From a virus, in IMG/VR virus record IMGVR_UViG_3300044716_000738, positions 1 to 27,306 of that record: a stretch of 27,306 bases of DNA; one strand, given 5' to 3'. A model generated the notes under the pieces. The model saw nothing but the letters and a program-made list of their open reading frames with translations, did no database searches and was not told the DNA's origin. The position numbers and the translations under genes were made by a program. Shown here piece after piece: positions 14,133-22,215 of the stretch. How positions within the stretch are numbered: position 1 is the stretch's first letter; the number at the start of each line of letters is the position of its first letter.

Positions 14133-14882
14133 ATGGAAAATTTTAAAATAGACCCAAATATTTCTTATGACGTGGTGACTTTACCATCTCAGGGAATCTA
14201 CTATCAAAATAAGAAAAAAACACTAAGAGTAGCATATCTAACCGCAGCAGATGAGAATATCCTGTCGGCACCAAATCTTTTACAGACAGACACTGTTATT
14301 GAAGAATTACTAAAAAGAAAAATATTAGATAAAGACATCGATGTTGACGACCTAGTTGTGGAAGATAGACAAGCAATATTAATATTTTTAAGAAATACCG
14401 CGTTTGGAACTGATTTTAAACTAAAGGTTACTGATCCTAAAACAAACGAGGTTTTTGATGCTGACGTAGATCTTTCGGTTTTAAAAATGAAAGATTTTGA
14501 CTTAAAACCTGACGAAAACGGAGAATATGCATATTACATGGATATGTCTAAGGTTAATGTTACGTTTAAGTTTTTAAACAACCAACAAGAGAAAGAATTG
14601 GATAAAGTAAAATCATCAGCAACAGGTAATATTGTAGCACCAACAATGACAAAGAGATTAGAGATGATGATCCAATCTATTAATGGTAATAGAGATAAAT
14701 TACAGATATATGAATTTATTCAAAACTTACCGATAAAGGATTCTCAAAACTTTAAAAAATTTGTTGCAGAAAATAAACCAGGCCTAGATTTAATTATCGA
14801 TATTACAACCCCATCAGGAGAAGTTGTCCCAATTTTTGTGGACTTTGGGGTAGAGTTTTTTCGCCCTTTCTACGGATTATAG
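14133..14882 (+). CDS. gp26-like (T4_baseplate family) protein, tail-chaperone slot
   Basis: The 249-aa protein has the N-terminal pattern of the T4_baseplate (gp26) family: YDVVTLPSQGIYY (about 12-24), a basic strand KKKTLRVAYLTAADENIL, a helix with IEELLKRKI, then DVDDLVVEDRQAILIFLRNTAFGTDF (about 70-95). T4 gp26 is a baseplate hub component. Here the gene lies between tube and tape measure, where most tailed phages encode a tail assembly chaperone, so it may guard the tape measure during assembly. It ends in TAG at 14880-14882. An overlapping +1 frame is open from 14854, and TTT TTT C at 14856-14862 is a candidate slip site (see findings). The leader has no clear Shine-Dalgarno. Confidence 0.72.
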   Translation: MENFKIDPNISYDVVTLPSQGIYYQNKKKTLRVAYLTAADENILSAPNLLQTDTVIEELLKRKILDKDIDVDDLVVEDRQAILIFLRNTAFGTDFKLKVTDPKTNEVFDADVDLSVLKMKDFDLKPDENGEYAYYMDMSKVNVTFKFLNNQQEKELDKVKSSATGNIVAPTMTKRLEMMIQSINGNRDKLQIYEFIQNLPIKDSQNFKKFVAENKPGLDLIIDITTPSGEVVPIFVDFGVEFFRPFYGL

Positions 14883-14889
14883 GAAAAAT

Positions 14890-15009
14890 ATGATGACAGA
14901 AATGTTATTTCTAATTAATCGGAAATTTACATATACCGACTTCCTAACTATGCCCACACATGAACGCAGATATATTATTAACTTTTTAATTGAGAACGAA
15001 AAAAGTTAA
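14890..15009 (+). CDS. 39-aa ORF, possible frameshift extension of the gp26-like gene
   Basis: An ATG at 14890, eight bases after the gp26-like stop, opens a 39-codon frame ending in TAA at 15007-15009. It lies in the +1 frame relative to the gp26-like gene. Upstream of the ATG this frame is open back to 14854, inside the gp26-like gene. The peptide is compact and helical: MMTEMLFLINRKF, then TYTDFLTMPTHERRY and IINFLIENE. This resembles the short C-terminal extensions of tail assembly chaperone fusions. It is either an independent small protein or the frameshift tail of the upstream gene. It is followed by the tape measure gene. Confidence 0.5.
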   Translation: MMTEMLFLINRKFTYTDFLTMPTHERRYIINFLIENEKS

Positions 15010-15014
15010 TTTCA

Positions 15015-15021
15015 TATTTAT
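15015..15021 (+). promoter_or_regulatory. TATTTAT box upstream of tape measure
   Basis: TATTTAT lies in the short gap after the 39-aa ORF, 16 bases before the tape measure ATG at 15038. It matches boxes before other structural genes. Because the genes here are close together, it could also be chance AT-rich sequence. Confidence 0.3.
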
Positions 15022-15037
15022 ATAAAAACAACCATAG

Positions 15038-16996
15038 ATGCCCCAAGATTTTGGTACAATACCTACAGGTGGATTAAGTGACGCACAGAAACGCCTATTG
15101 CAGAGCGCTCTTAATGGTAACGCAACCCTTGCTGCTAAAGACCTTGAAAAAGAAATTAACAAAGGTTTAAAAGCCGCGGCTGCGAGTGCTGCAGCAACTG
15201 GTACTGGTAGTACTAGTGCTACTGGTGGTACTGTAATATCTACCACAATAGGTAAGGCCCTAGGGGGTTTATATGATAGATATGAAGGTGAGGCGTTTAG
15301 ATTAGGTAAGCAAAGAATCGCCCCAATTATTCAAGAGTTAACACAAGGATTAACCGATTTTAGTGCATCAGCAATTTTAACAAGTTTAAAGAAAGAATTA
15401 AAAGCGAGTGTTGGTCAAATGATGGTTGACATGAATGAAATTGATGATAAGATCATCAAAATGATTAACCAGAACTCGATGTTTGTTGGTGATGTCGCCA
15501 GACACATGAGAGAAGAAATGCGCGACGTTTTACCCCTGGCTCAACAAATGGGTGTAAGTGTTCAAGATTTTTTAAGAGGTGCTGAATCTATGTTCCAAGC
15601 ACAAGGTAGAATGATTACCTATAGTCAGGAAACATTGGGTAATGCCGTAACAGTTGGAAAAGCGTTTACCGAAAGTTCAACTGCTATTATGGAAAATGTT
15701 GAAAATTTTAGAAATGTTGGCATTGGTTTAGCAGATGCGGCTGACGACATTGAAAAAATAGGTAAAAGAAGTGCTTCTCTTGGTTTAAACGCTAAAGATA
15801 CCACTAAAACCGTAATGGCTAATTTAGAAAAATTAAATCAGTATGGATTTAAAAATGGTATAGAAGGTTTAAGTAGAATGGTTCAACAAGCGCAGTCACT
15901 TAAAATTAGTATGGAAACAACATTCAAAATTGCAGAAAAGGTTTTTGACCCAGAAGGCGCACTTGAGTTAACGGCAAAATTACAAGTATTAGGTGGTGCA
16001 TTTGGTGACTTAGGTGACCCAATGAGAGCATTATATGATTCAACCAATAACGTTGAAGGATTACAAGACGCATTCATAAAAGCAAGCGCATCTTTAGCGG
16101 TTTATAATGAAGGACAGAAAAGATTTGAGGTTACAGGTATTAATTTAAGAAGAGCAAAAGCAATGGCTGATGCATATGGTGTTAGTTTGAATGAAGTAAC
16201 AAACGCAGCAACAAAAGGAGCCGCTAAGTTACAAGCAATGGGTGAATTAGATATGTTTAGTAATTTTAGCCCAGAACAAAAGGAATTTGTTTCAAACATG
16301 TCACAGATGAAAGGTGGTAAGATTGGTATAGAGGTACCTAAATCTATGATGGAAGAACTTGGACTTAAAGAATCCTTTGTTGAACTAGGTAATTTAACAG
16401 GTACTCAAATCGAAAAAATCCAAAAAATGCAAGAAAGCGTTGTAAGCATGAGTACAGAAGAAATTGCAATGGAACAAATGAATACCACAACAAAAATGTT
16501 AAACACTATTACCGCAATTCAATTGGGGTTACAAAATTACGTATTTAAAAATACAGGACCAGCAAGAACCCTTGTTCAAGGGGCTGAAAAAACATTGCGA
16601 TCATATGGTCCTGGTAGATCTAATGACCTTATGGACATACGTAAGAGTGCTGGGGAGTTTTTACAAGAAATGATGGGTCCAGATGGTTTTGGTATTGATT
16701 TTGGTGATATTCAAAATAAAAGTAAGGAGTTAATGAAAAAAATAAAGGCCTCAGGAATAAGTGGTCTTGATTTATCTAATTTGTTTGGTGCAACATCTAA
16801 AACCGAACTACCAAACCCTGCTTTAAATGTTAGAAACAATACCGCAAGGGTTGATGTTTATCATCATGCTTCCGATAATGGCGTTGCTGGGTTTGTTAAA
16901 GCAATGAGAGAGAATCCAGCCGTAGCAAAAGATGTAAACGACGCATTTGCTAAAATCAGTTACGGATCACAACAAGAGGATATTGTTACAACATAA
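15038..16996 (+). CDS. tail tape measure protein
   Basis: This 652-aa protein follows the chaperone-slot genes, the usual tape measure position. It is largely helical, with long amphipathic stretches (about 75-140, 155-330 and 430-500) and an Ala/Gly/Ser/Thr low-complexity linker at about 46-66. Patterns such as QVLGGAFGDLGDPMRALYDS, NVEGLQDAFIKASASLAVYN and RRAKAMADAYGVSLNEV occur in tape measure proteins of large myoviruses. T4 gp29, the equivalent, has 590 aa. At about 1.5 angstrom of tail per residue (established rule for tape measures), 652 residues would give a tail near 100 nm. There is no transmembrane segment or peptidoglycan hydrolase motif. It is followed by a weak AT-rich hairpin (16995-17013). 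Confidence 0.8.
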   Translation: MPQDFGTIPTGGLSDAQKRLLQSALNGNATLAAKDLEKEINKGLKAAAASAAATGTGSTSATGGTVISTTIGKALGGLYDRYEGEAFRLGKQRIAPIIQELTQGLTDFSASAILTSLKKELKASVGQMMVDMNEIDDKIIKMINQNSMFVGDVARHMREEMRDVLPLAQQMGVSVQDFLRGAESMFQAQGRMITYSQETLGNAVTVGKAFTESSTAIMENVENFRNVGIGLADAADDIEKIGKRSASLGLNAKDTTKTVMANLEKLNQYGFKNGIEGLSRMVQQAQSLKISMETTFKIAEKVFDPEGALELTAKLQVLGGAFGDLGDPMRALYDSTNNVEGLQDAFIKASASLAVYNEGQKRFEVTGINLRRAKAMADAYGVSLNEVTNAATKGAAKLQAMGELDMFSNFSPEQKEFVSNMSQMKGGKIGIEVPKSMMEELGLKESFVELGNLTGTQIEKIQKMQESVVSMSTEEIAMEQMNTTTKMLNTITAIQLGLQNYVFKNTGPARTLVQGAEKTLRSYGPGRSNDLMDIRKSAGEFLQEMMGPDGFGIDFGDIQNKSKELMKKIKASGISGLDLSNLFGATSKTELPNPALNVRNNTARVDVYHHASDNGVAGFVKAMRENPAVAKDVNDAFAKISYGSQQEDIVTT

Positions 16997-17016
16997 TCAA
17001 TTATTCATTGATTTTT
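16995..17016 (+). terminator. weak AT-rich hairpin after tape measure
   Basis: AATCAAT (16995-17001) and ATTGATT (17007-17013) pair over 7 bp around a TATTC loop, followed by a few T. The stem has only two C-G pairs per arm at most, includes part of the tape measure stop, and would be a poor terminator. It is listed because it is the only structure in the gap. Confidence 0.3.
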
Positions 17017-17026
17017 AAAAAATATC

Positions 17027-17033
17027 TATTTAT
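17027..17033 (+). promoter_or_regulatory. TATTTAT box upstream of the 1616-aa baseplate gene
   Basis: TATTTAT followed by TGTATAAAG lies 14 bases before ATG 17048. The downstream AAAG also follows the boxes before the tube and gp13-like genes. It probably serves the run of overlapping baseplate genes to the right edge. Confidence 0.35.
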
Positions 17034-17047
17034 TGTATAAAGAATAG

Positions 17048-20000
17048 ATGCCAAGTAATTTAGATTTTGATTCTAGTAGAGACGGTAGGGGTATACCTAA
17101 CGCAAAAAAGGGATTTAGGGACTTTTTATTGTCAAAAACATTAAATGTACCTAATGGTCCACAAACAGCGACATCCTCGAACTATAGCGTTAATACCCTA
17201 CAAGAATACGCAAATAAAGATCTTGGCGATGTAACTAGTAGTGATAAATTCACATTAGTTAATAGTTTAATAAAAACACAAACAAGTAACACGTTTAAAC
17301 CAGAGGAATTCTTCGTCAAAGAAAATTTAGAAGTATTACCAAGGAGAGCGAATCTTAGTTTATATCCATATTTTCAACCGCTAGATAATAGAACATTAGT
17401 TGGCGTGTTAGCAACATCGAATTACGATTCAGAATCAGAACTAGCAAAATTTGCATCGAATTATATAAAAGTTGAGAAAGACGGACCCGTTTTTGCTAGA
17501 ATTACACAAAACTTATATTCTGCAACAGTTGGTAGAGTTAAATTAATTGACGCGTTAAATGGTAATACAAATACTGCAATTAATTTAATAACTGGTAGAG
17601 AACCTTTAATTGAAAAAAATTATAAAATTACTGTTGCGAAAAGTTTACCAGGTAAAGCAATTGATTTTGTACAAACAGTTGCAGGTGTGGAATTTCCATG
17701 GTCAGAAATACCTGGAGATTATTTAAGTAATCCCGCAAATCCTATTAATTATAGACCAGAAGCAAGAACAGGTGCAGGTAGATTATTGCAAGATATTACG
17801 GGCGTTTTAGGTTCATTGATTGGAATAGAAAGAAGACCCAAAAAATCTAGAAAACCATCTGATCTATTAATTGAATATTCTAGTCAAGGTCAATTACAAA
17901 CATTGTATGATAATTTATCATTCTCAAAATATAAACCAGATTACACTTCAACAGCAAGATCACAACAATCTTCAAAATTATTTAACTTTCCTAACCAAAT
18001 AGCAAAAGGAGTTAAAAGATTACTCGGCATTGAAGCACCGAACGGGAACGCATATATTGGAGATGATAGAGGTGATGATGTTATATTTACAACCAGTGAT
18101 GGTAATGGTAGAAAAACTAAAAGTAGTTATTACTTAAGTTTACTTTTTGATCCAGTACAAACAAAATTATTTCATAATGAAAAAAATATAAGTGAAGGAG
18201 GTCAAATAGGTGGACCATTAGCATGGGTTAGTAAAAATTCAAACAAAAAAATATTAGGTGTTCATAATGTTGAATGGAAACAAGAAAAATCTAGATTTGA
18301 AGAAAGTGTGTCAACATCAAAAAAATTTAGAGACGATTCTATTTTAGGTGAAACACAAAGAATATTAGATAGTATGCCTAGCGATGGGGGTGAAGCAAAA
18401 ACACACGTCGCGAATGTTATTGATCAAACAAGTAGAGTTTTTAGAGAAGGTGAACAAATGTTATCCAGGGGTTCAGCAATTAAATATATTGATAAATTCT
18501 CAGGTGAAGAAAGCGGTGTTGAATATTGTCGTGTTTGGACAAAAGATCGTTCATACTTGAATATGTCTGACACAATGAAGAGAACTGGATTAATTAGAAA
18601 ATTCAATGACAGTGTTTTAGATAAACCGTGGAATTTAAATATTGCCCCGATGTCTAACGGACAAAAAGGTGGTAAAGATGCTTTTGCTGGGTCAACAAAT
18701 ATTATTAATGGGCAAGCAAAAAAATATATGTTCTCACTTGAAAACTTAGCATGGAAAACATCAAACAAAAAAGGTTTTCAAGTTCAAGATTTACCATTTT
18801 GTGAAAGAGGACCAAATGGTGGTAGGGTAATGTGGTTTCCACCATACGATCTTAAATTTTCTGAAAACAATAGTGCACAATGGGAAACAACTAAATTTAT
18901 CGGTAGAACAGAACCAATTTATACATATCAAAACGCAGAAAGAAGTGGATCAGTATCATTTAAAGTTATTGTTGACCATCCTAGTGTTTTAAATCTTTTA
19001 GTTAAAAAATCATTCGAAGGAATGTCGGATGCTGAAGCCGATAATTATATAAATGCTTTTTTTGCTGGATGCGAACAGTTAGATTTTTATGATTTAATTA
19101 GAAGATATAGAGAATTGGATTCTAGTGAAATTGAAATAATAATGGACTACCTATCATATTATCGAGACGGTAAAACGTCAGATGATTTTGCTAGATTAAA
19201 ATTTACTAGAACGGCAGGAGAAACTGTAACATCAAACCCAAACAATTTAACACAAAATGGTGACCCTCAGTTAGGTGGCAGTAATGTTGGACCAGGTAAC
19301 CCAACATCAACAGATAAATCATTTGAAGGTGATTTATATTTTGCGAATGACCACCCATTCCCACAAAATACTCAATACGCAACAAACGACTACTCTCAAC
19401 AATATTCATATTACGTTGGAAAGAAAACAGAATATGTTAACTACTTAATATCAGGTATTGCAAGTATTACGTCTTTACCGGACTCAAACAAGAAAAAAGC
19501 GGATAGAAAAGCATTATTCGGAAAAGAAACAATTACTGCTTCTGAAACGGGAACCACAATGAATAAACTTAACGATGGTTTTACTAAATTAGATACAAAC
19601 TACGCTAAGTTAACAGGTGTTACCCAAACAATTAAAACAGATGTTGAAGCAAAAAAAGCATCTGAAGTAAAATTAGAAATCCAATCGTCAACATCATTTG
19701 TTGCTGACGAAAATTATAATATTTTATTATCGTTTAGAAGAGCACATAGTGTTGCACAGTATGTTTTAAAAACAATATCTAAAAATAATACTGCACCAAC
19801 AATAAAATGGAAAACAACACAAGCACAAGCAATAGCACAAAAACAAGTTAAGGAAGAATTAACATTTTCATATCAAAGTTTAGGTTATCCTGAAGATGTT
19901 AAAGGCAATGTTGTAATAAGTTTTACTATGTTAGGGGAAAACGCAACAGCAAGTGATTGTGGTAATGGGTTAGATTGTCACGGAGTTACTTTTTATGACA

Positions 20001-21898
20001 CAAAAGGTTTAAAATATGCCGCACCGATAACTTTCTTGTGTAGACATACAAGTGTTAAGTTAAATTATAAAACAAACGAACCAGCAGATGGCACTAGTAA
20101 TGTTACTCCGGGAGGTGATACGAACTTAGATCCTAATATTGATCCTACGTTAGAAAAAGTATATCCAGATACTATTGCTATCGATTATGAAAAAACAACC
20201 GTACCAAAAAAGCCACCTTTAGATGCGTTAAAATTTATAATAATGAAGATTCTTTCAGAATGTCATTATTTTAAAATATTAGAAGATTCTTCTCCTTTGG
20301 CTTATAATTCATTAAGAGAAAAATTAAGATATTTTCATCCAGCGTTCCATTCAATGACACCAGAAGGATTAAACTCAAGATTAACATTTTTACAACAGTG
20401 TTTAAGACCAGGAGACACAATACCAATTAAAGGTATTGCCGACGCAAACAATTTAGATGCCAGAAATACTACATTTGGACCACCACCAATTTGTATTATC
20501 AGAATTGGTGACTTTTTCCATTCTAAAATTATTATAAGAGATATTAATATATCTTACGAAGAGGGTCTTTTAGATTTAAATCCAGAAGGTATTGGTATAC
20601 AACCAATGATTGCAACAGTACAAATGCAAGTATCTTTTATTGGTGGACAAGGTTTAAAAGAACCAGTTGCTAAATTACAAAACGCATTAAGTTTCAATTT
20701 CTATGGCAACACGGAAGTTTACGATCATAGATCAACAGCGACAGAAGATAGAACTGAGTTTAACATATCAGAATTAGAAAAAATATTAAAGGCACCAGAA
20801 AATGGCGCTAAAAAACCAGAAGTGAGTCAATCGCCAGAAAAACCAATTGATGGTAAGTATATTGGTACAACAGCACAAAGTGGAAGTACATTAAACATTG
20901 ATTACGATACTTACTTAGTTAAAAAAGATACCAATATTAATGATTTAACAAAAGCGTACTTTGATTCAACCAAAACAAGATATAATGAATTATTGGTTAA
21001 ATATGGTGAATTAATCCTACCGGTATTTTTCTCACCTTTATACAGAACTAAAAATAAAGTTGATGTTTATGATTCAATGACAACAACAACGCAAATAGAA
21101 TTAATTGGTTTATATGATAAAAACAAAACCTTTACCAAGTTGGTTAAAGATTTTAATGATGCATTAAAACGTAAGGTAAATTCATTTACAAGTATTAGTA
21201 CATTTTTTGGTTTTGATTCTTTCTTGGCTGATTATAAATTAAAAAGGTCAGATGATTTATTAAAACCATATATATTATCAAGAATAGATCAATTTATCAC
21301 AGACCTAGAAGGAGAAAAATTAGAAGGTATTGAAAGTGGTAGAAATAAAATAATTGACGCCATAGATAGATTAAATTTTGTTTTAAGTACAAATGGAAAA
21401 GATGGTAAATTAAATAAAAACGATGCTATTGGTTTACAATTAAACAGTTTTGTGCCTGCAGATTTTTATGATAAATATAAAAAGACAATTGAATTTATTA
21501 AAAAAGAAAATCCAGAATCATTTACAAACGGGCTAGACACCACGATAAATTTTGCTCAACTATCTAACCTTATGTTTACTGATAGTGTTTTCACAGATTT
21601 AATGGGTACGATCTTAAAAGATAAAGTTACTGAAATTGAAAAAATATACGTTGATTCATCAGATGAAAAATTCTTTACAAAACAAATTATACATAAGATC
21701 ACCAAAAGAATAGATAAAATACTTATCAAAACAAAAGAAAAGAAAATAAGGTATTCTATTCCGAATTTAAAAAATACTAAATCAGTTGTTTTTGGTACTG
21801 TTGATTACACGTTAAGCGGCGCTGAAAAAACAAACCTTAAAAAGATACATGATTCTGGAGATAAAAGTGACAACACTAAATTAAATTATTATCGATGA
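17048..21898 (+). CDS. giant baseplate protein with OmpA-like module, 1616 aa
   Basis: Several regions can be seen. The first ~500 residues are mixed beta/loop. A segment at about 566-650 contains FIGRTEPIYTYQNAERSGSV and VDHPSVLNLL, like a beta-barrel baseplate or tube-initiator domain. At about 760-1000 lies a degenerate OmpA-like module: LYFANDHPFP, then VKLEIQSST (about 873-882), LSFRRAHSVAQYVL (894-907) and later TFLCRH. At about 1120-1230 comes PPPICIIRIGDFFHSKIII and NPEGIGIQPMIATVQMQVSF, a signature of large phage baseplate proteins. The C-terminal ~350 residues are Lys-rich and helical. A Cys/His cluster (C971, C977, H978, C998, H1000) follows the OmpA part. It ends in TGA within ATGA, coupling it to the next gene. 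Position after the tape measure supports a baseplate role; the exact T4 counterpart is unclear. Confidence 0.7.
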   Translation: MPSNLDFDSSRDGRGIPNAKKGFRDFLLSKTLNVPNGPQTATSSNYSVNTLQEYANKDLGDVTSSDKFTLVNSLIKTQTSNTFKPEEFFVKENLEVLPRRANLSLYPYFQPLDNRTLVGVLATSNYDSESELAKFASNYIKVEKDGPVFARITQNLYSATVGRVKLIDALNGNTNTAINLITGREPLIEKNYKITVAKSLPGKAIDFVQTVAGVEFPWSEIPGDYLSNPANPINYRPEARTGAGRLLQDITGVLGSLIGIERRPKKSRKPSDLLIEYSSQGQLQTLYDNLSFSKYKPDYTSTARSQQSSKLFNFPNQIAKGVKRLLGIEAPNGNAYIGDDRGDDVIFTTSDGNGRKTKSSYYLSLLFDPVQTKLFHNEKNISEGGQIGGPLAWVSKNSNKKILGVHNVEWKQEKSRFEESVSTSKKFRDDSILGETQRILDSMPSDGGEAKTHVANVIDQTSRVFREGEQMLSRGSAIKYIDKFSGEESGVEYCRVWTKDRSYLNMSDTMKRTGLIRKFNDSVLDKPWNLNIAPMSNGQKGGKDAFAGSTNIINGQAKKYMFSLENLAWKTSNKKGFQVQDLPFCERGPNGGRVMWFPPYDLKFSENNSAQWETTKFIGRTEPIYTYQNAERSGSVSFKVIVDHPSVLNLLVKKSFEGMSDAEADNYINAFFAGCEQLDFYDLIRRYRELDSSEIEIIMDYLSYYRDGKTSDDFARLKFTRTAGETVTSNPNNLTQNGDPQLGGSNVGPGNPTSTDKSFEGDLYFANDHPFPQNTQYATNDYSQQYSYYVGKKTEYVNYLISGIASITSLPDSNKKKADRKALFGKETITASETGTTMNKLNDGFTKLDTNYAKLTGVTQTIKTDVEAKKASEVKLEIQSSTSFVADENYNILLSFRRAHSVAQYVLKTISKNNTAPTIKWKTTQAQAIAQKQVKEELTFSYQSLGYPEDVKGNVVISFTMLGENATASDCGNGLDCHGVTFYDTKGLKYAAPITFLCRHTSVKLNYKTNEPADGTSNVTPGGDTNLDPNIDPTLEKVYPDTIAIDYEKTTVPKKPPLDALKFIIMKILSECHYFKILEDSSPLAYNSLREKLRYFHPAFHSMTPEGLNSRLTFLQQCLRPGDTIPIKGIADANNLDARNTTFGPPPICIIRIGDFFHSKIIIRDINISYEEGLLDLNPEGIGIQPMIATVQMQVSFIGGQGLKEPVAKLQNALSFNFYGNTEVYDHRSTATEDRTEFNISELEKILKAPENGAKKPEVSQSPEKPIDGKYIGTTAQSGSTLNIDYDTYLVKKDTNINDLTKAYFDSTKTRYNELLVKYGELILPVFFSPLYRTKNKVDVYDSMTTTTQIELIGLYDKNKTFTKLVKDFNDALKRKVNSFTSISTFFGFDSFLADYKLKRSDDLLKPYILSRIDQFITDLEGEKLEGIESGRNKIIDAIDRLNFVLSTNGKDGKLNKNDAIGLQLNSFVPADFYDKYKKTIEFIKKENPESFTNGLDTTINFAQLSNLMFTDSVFTDLMGTILKDKVTEIEKIYVDSSDEKFFTKQIIHKITKRIDKILIKTKEKKIRYSIPNLKNTKSVVFGTVDYTLSGAEKTNLKKIHDSGDKSDNTKLNYYR

Positions 21899-22215
21899 AC
21901 TCATATTTCAATAGATATCAGTTTTTTATTGATGACGAGGAGCATAAGATTGTTCCCGGTGTCGAGATACCACTAAAAGGTACCGACAAGTTTATTCAAT
22001 ACAAAAAAGGAAAAGACAGGTTAGATAAAATATCACAAGACAATTATAATACGCCATTATTCGGTTGGGTAATCTTATTAGCAAACCCAAGTTTAGGTTC
22101 AATCGAATTTGAAATACCCGATAATTCAACACTAAGAATACCGTTTCCTCTTATTAACACTTTACAAGATTATAAAAGAGCGGTAGAATTGTATAAACTA
22201 TATTATGGCGAATAA
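21895..22215 (+). CDS. LysM-like (gp53 / tail protein X-like) baseplate protein, 106 aa
   Basis: The ATG overlaps the preceding TGA (ATGA), so it is probably translationally coupled to the 1616-aa gene. After an N-terminal NRYQFFI strand and VPGVEIPLKGTDKFIQYKKG, the core reads KDRLDKISQDNYNTPLFGWVILLANPSL, followed by a turn and STLRIPFPL. That is the LysM-like order found in P2 tail protein X and the gp53-type baseplate wedge component: 'D.LD.Is...Y....l.w.I..AN', then a G/S-x-L-R-I-P strand. Such proteins link tube, hub and wedges at the baseplate. It is short, with a Tyr-rich C-terminus. Its last 11 bases overlap the start of the next gene. Confidence 0.6.
   Translation: MNSYFNRYQFFIDDEEHKIVPGVEIPLKGTDKFIQYKKGKDRLDKISQDNYNTPLFGWVILLANPSLGSIEFEIPDNSTLRIPFPLINTLQDYKRAVELYKLYYGE

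Noticed and set aside
14986-15246. 86-codon minus-strand ORF over the tape measure start
   Set aside because: Antisense to the Ala/Gly-rich tape measure N-terminus; its Ala/Val/Pro-rich composition is a by-product.
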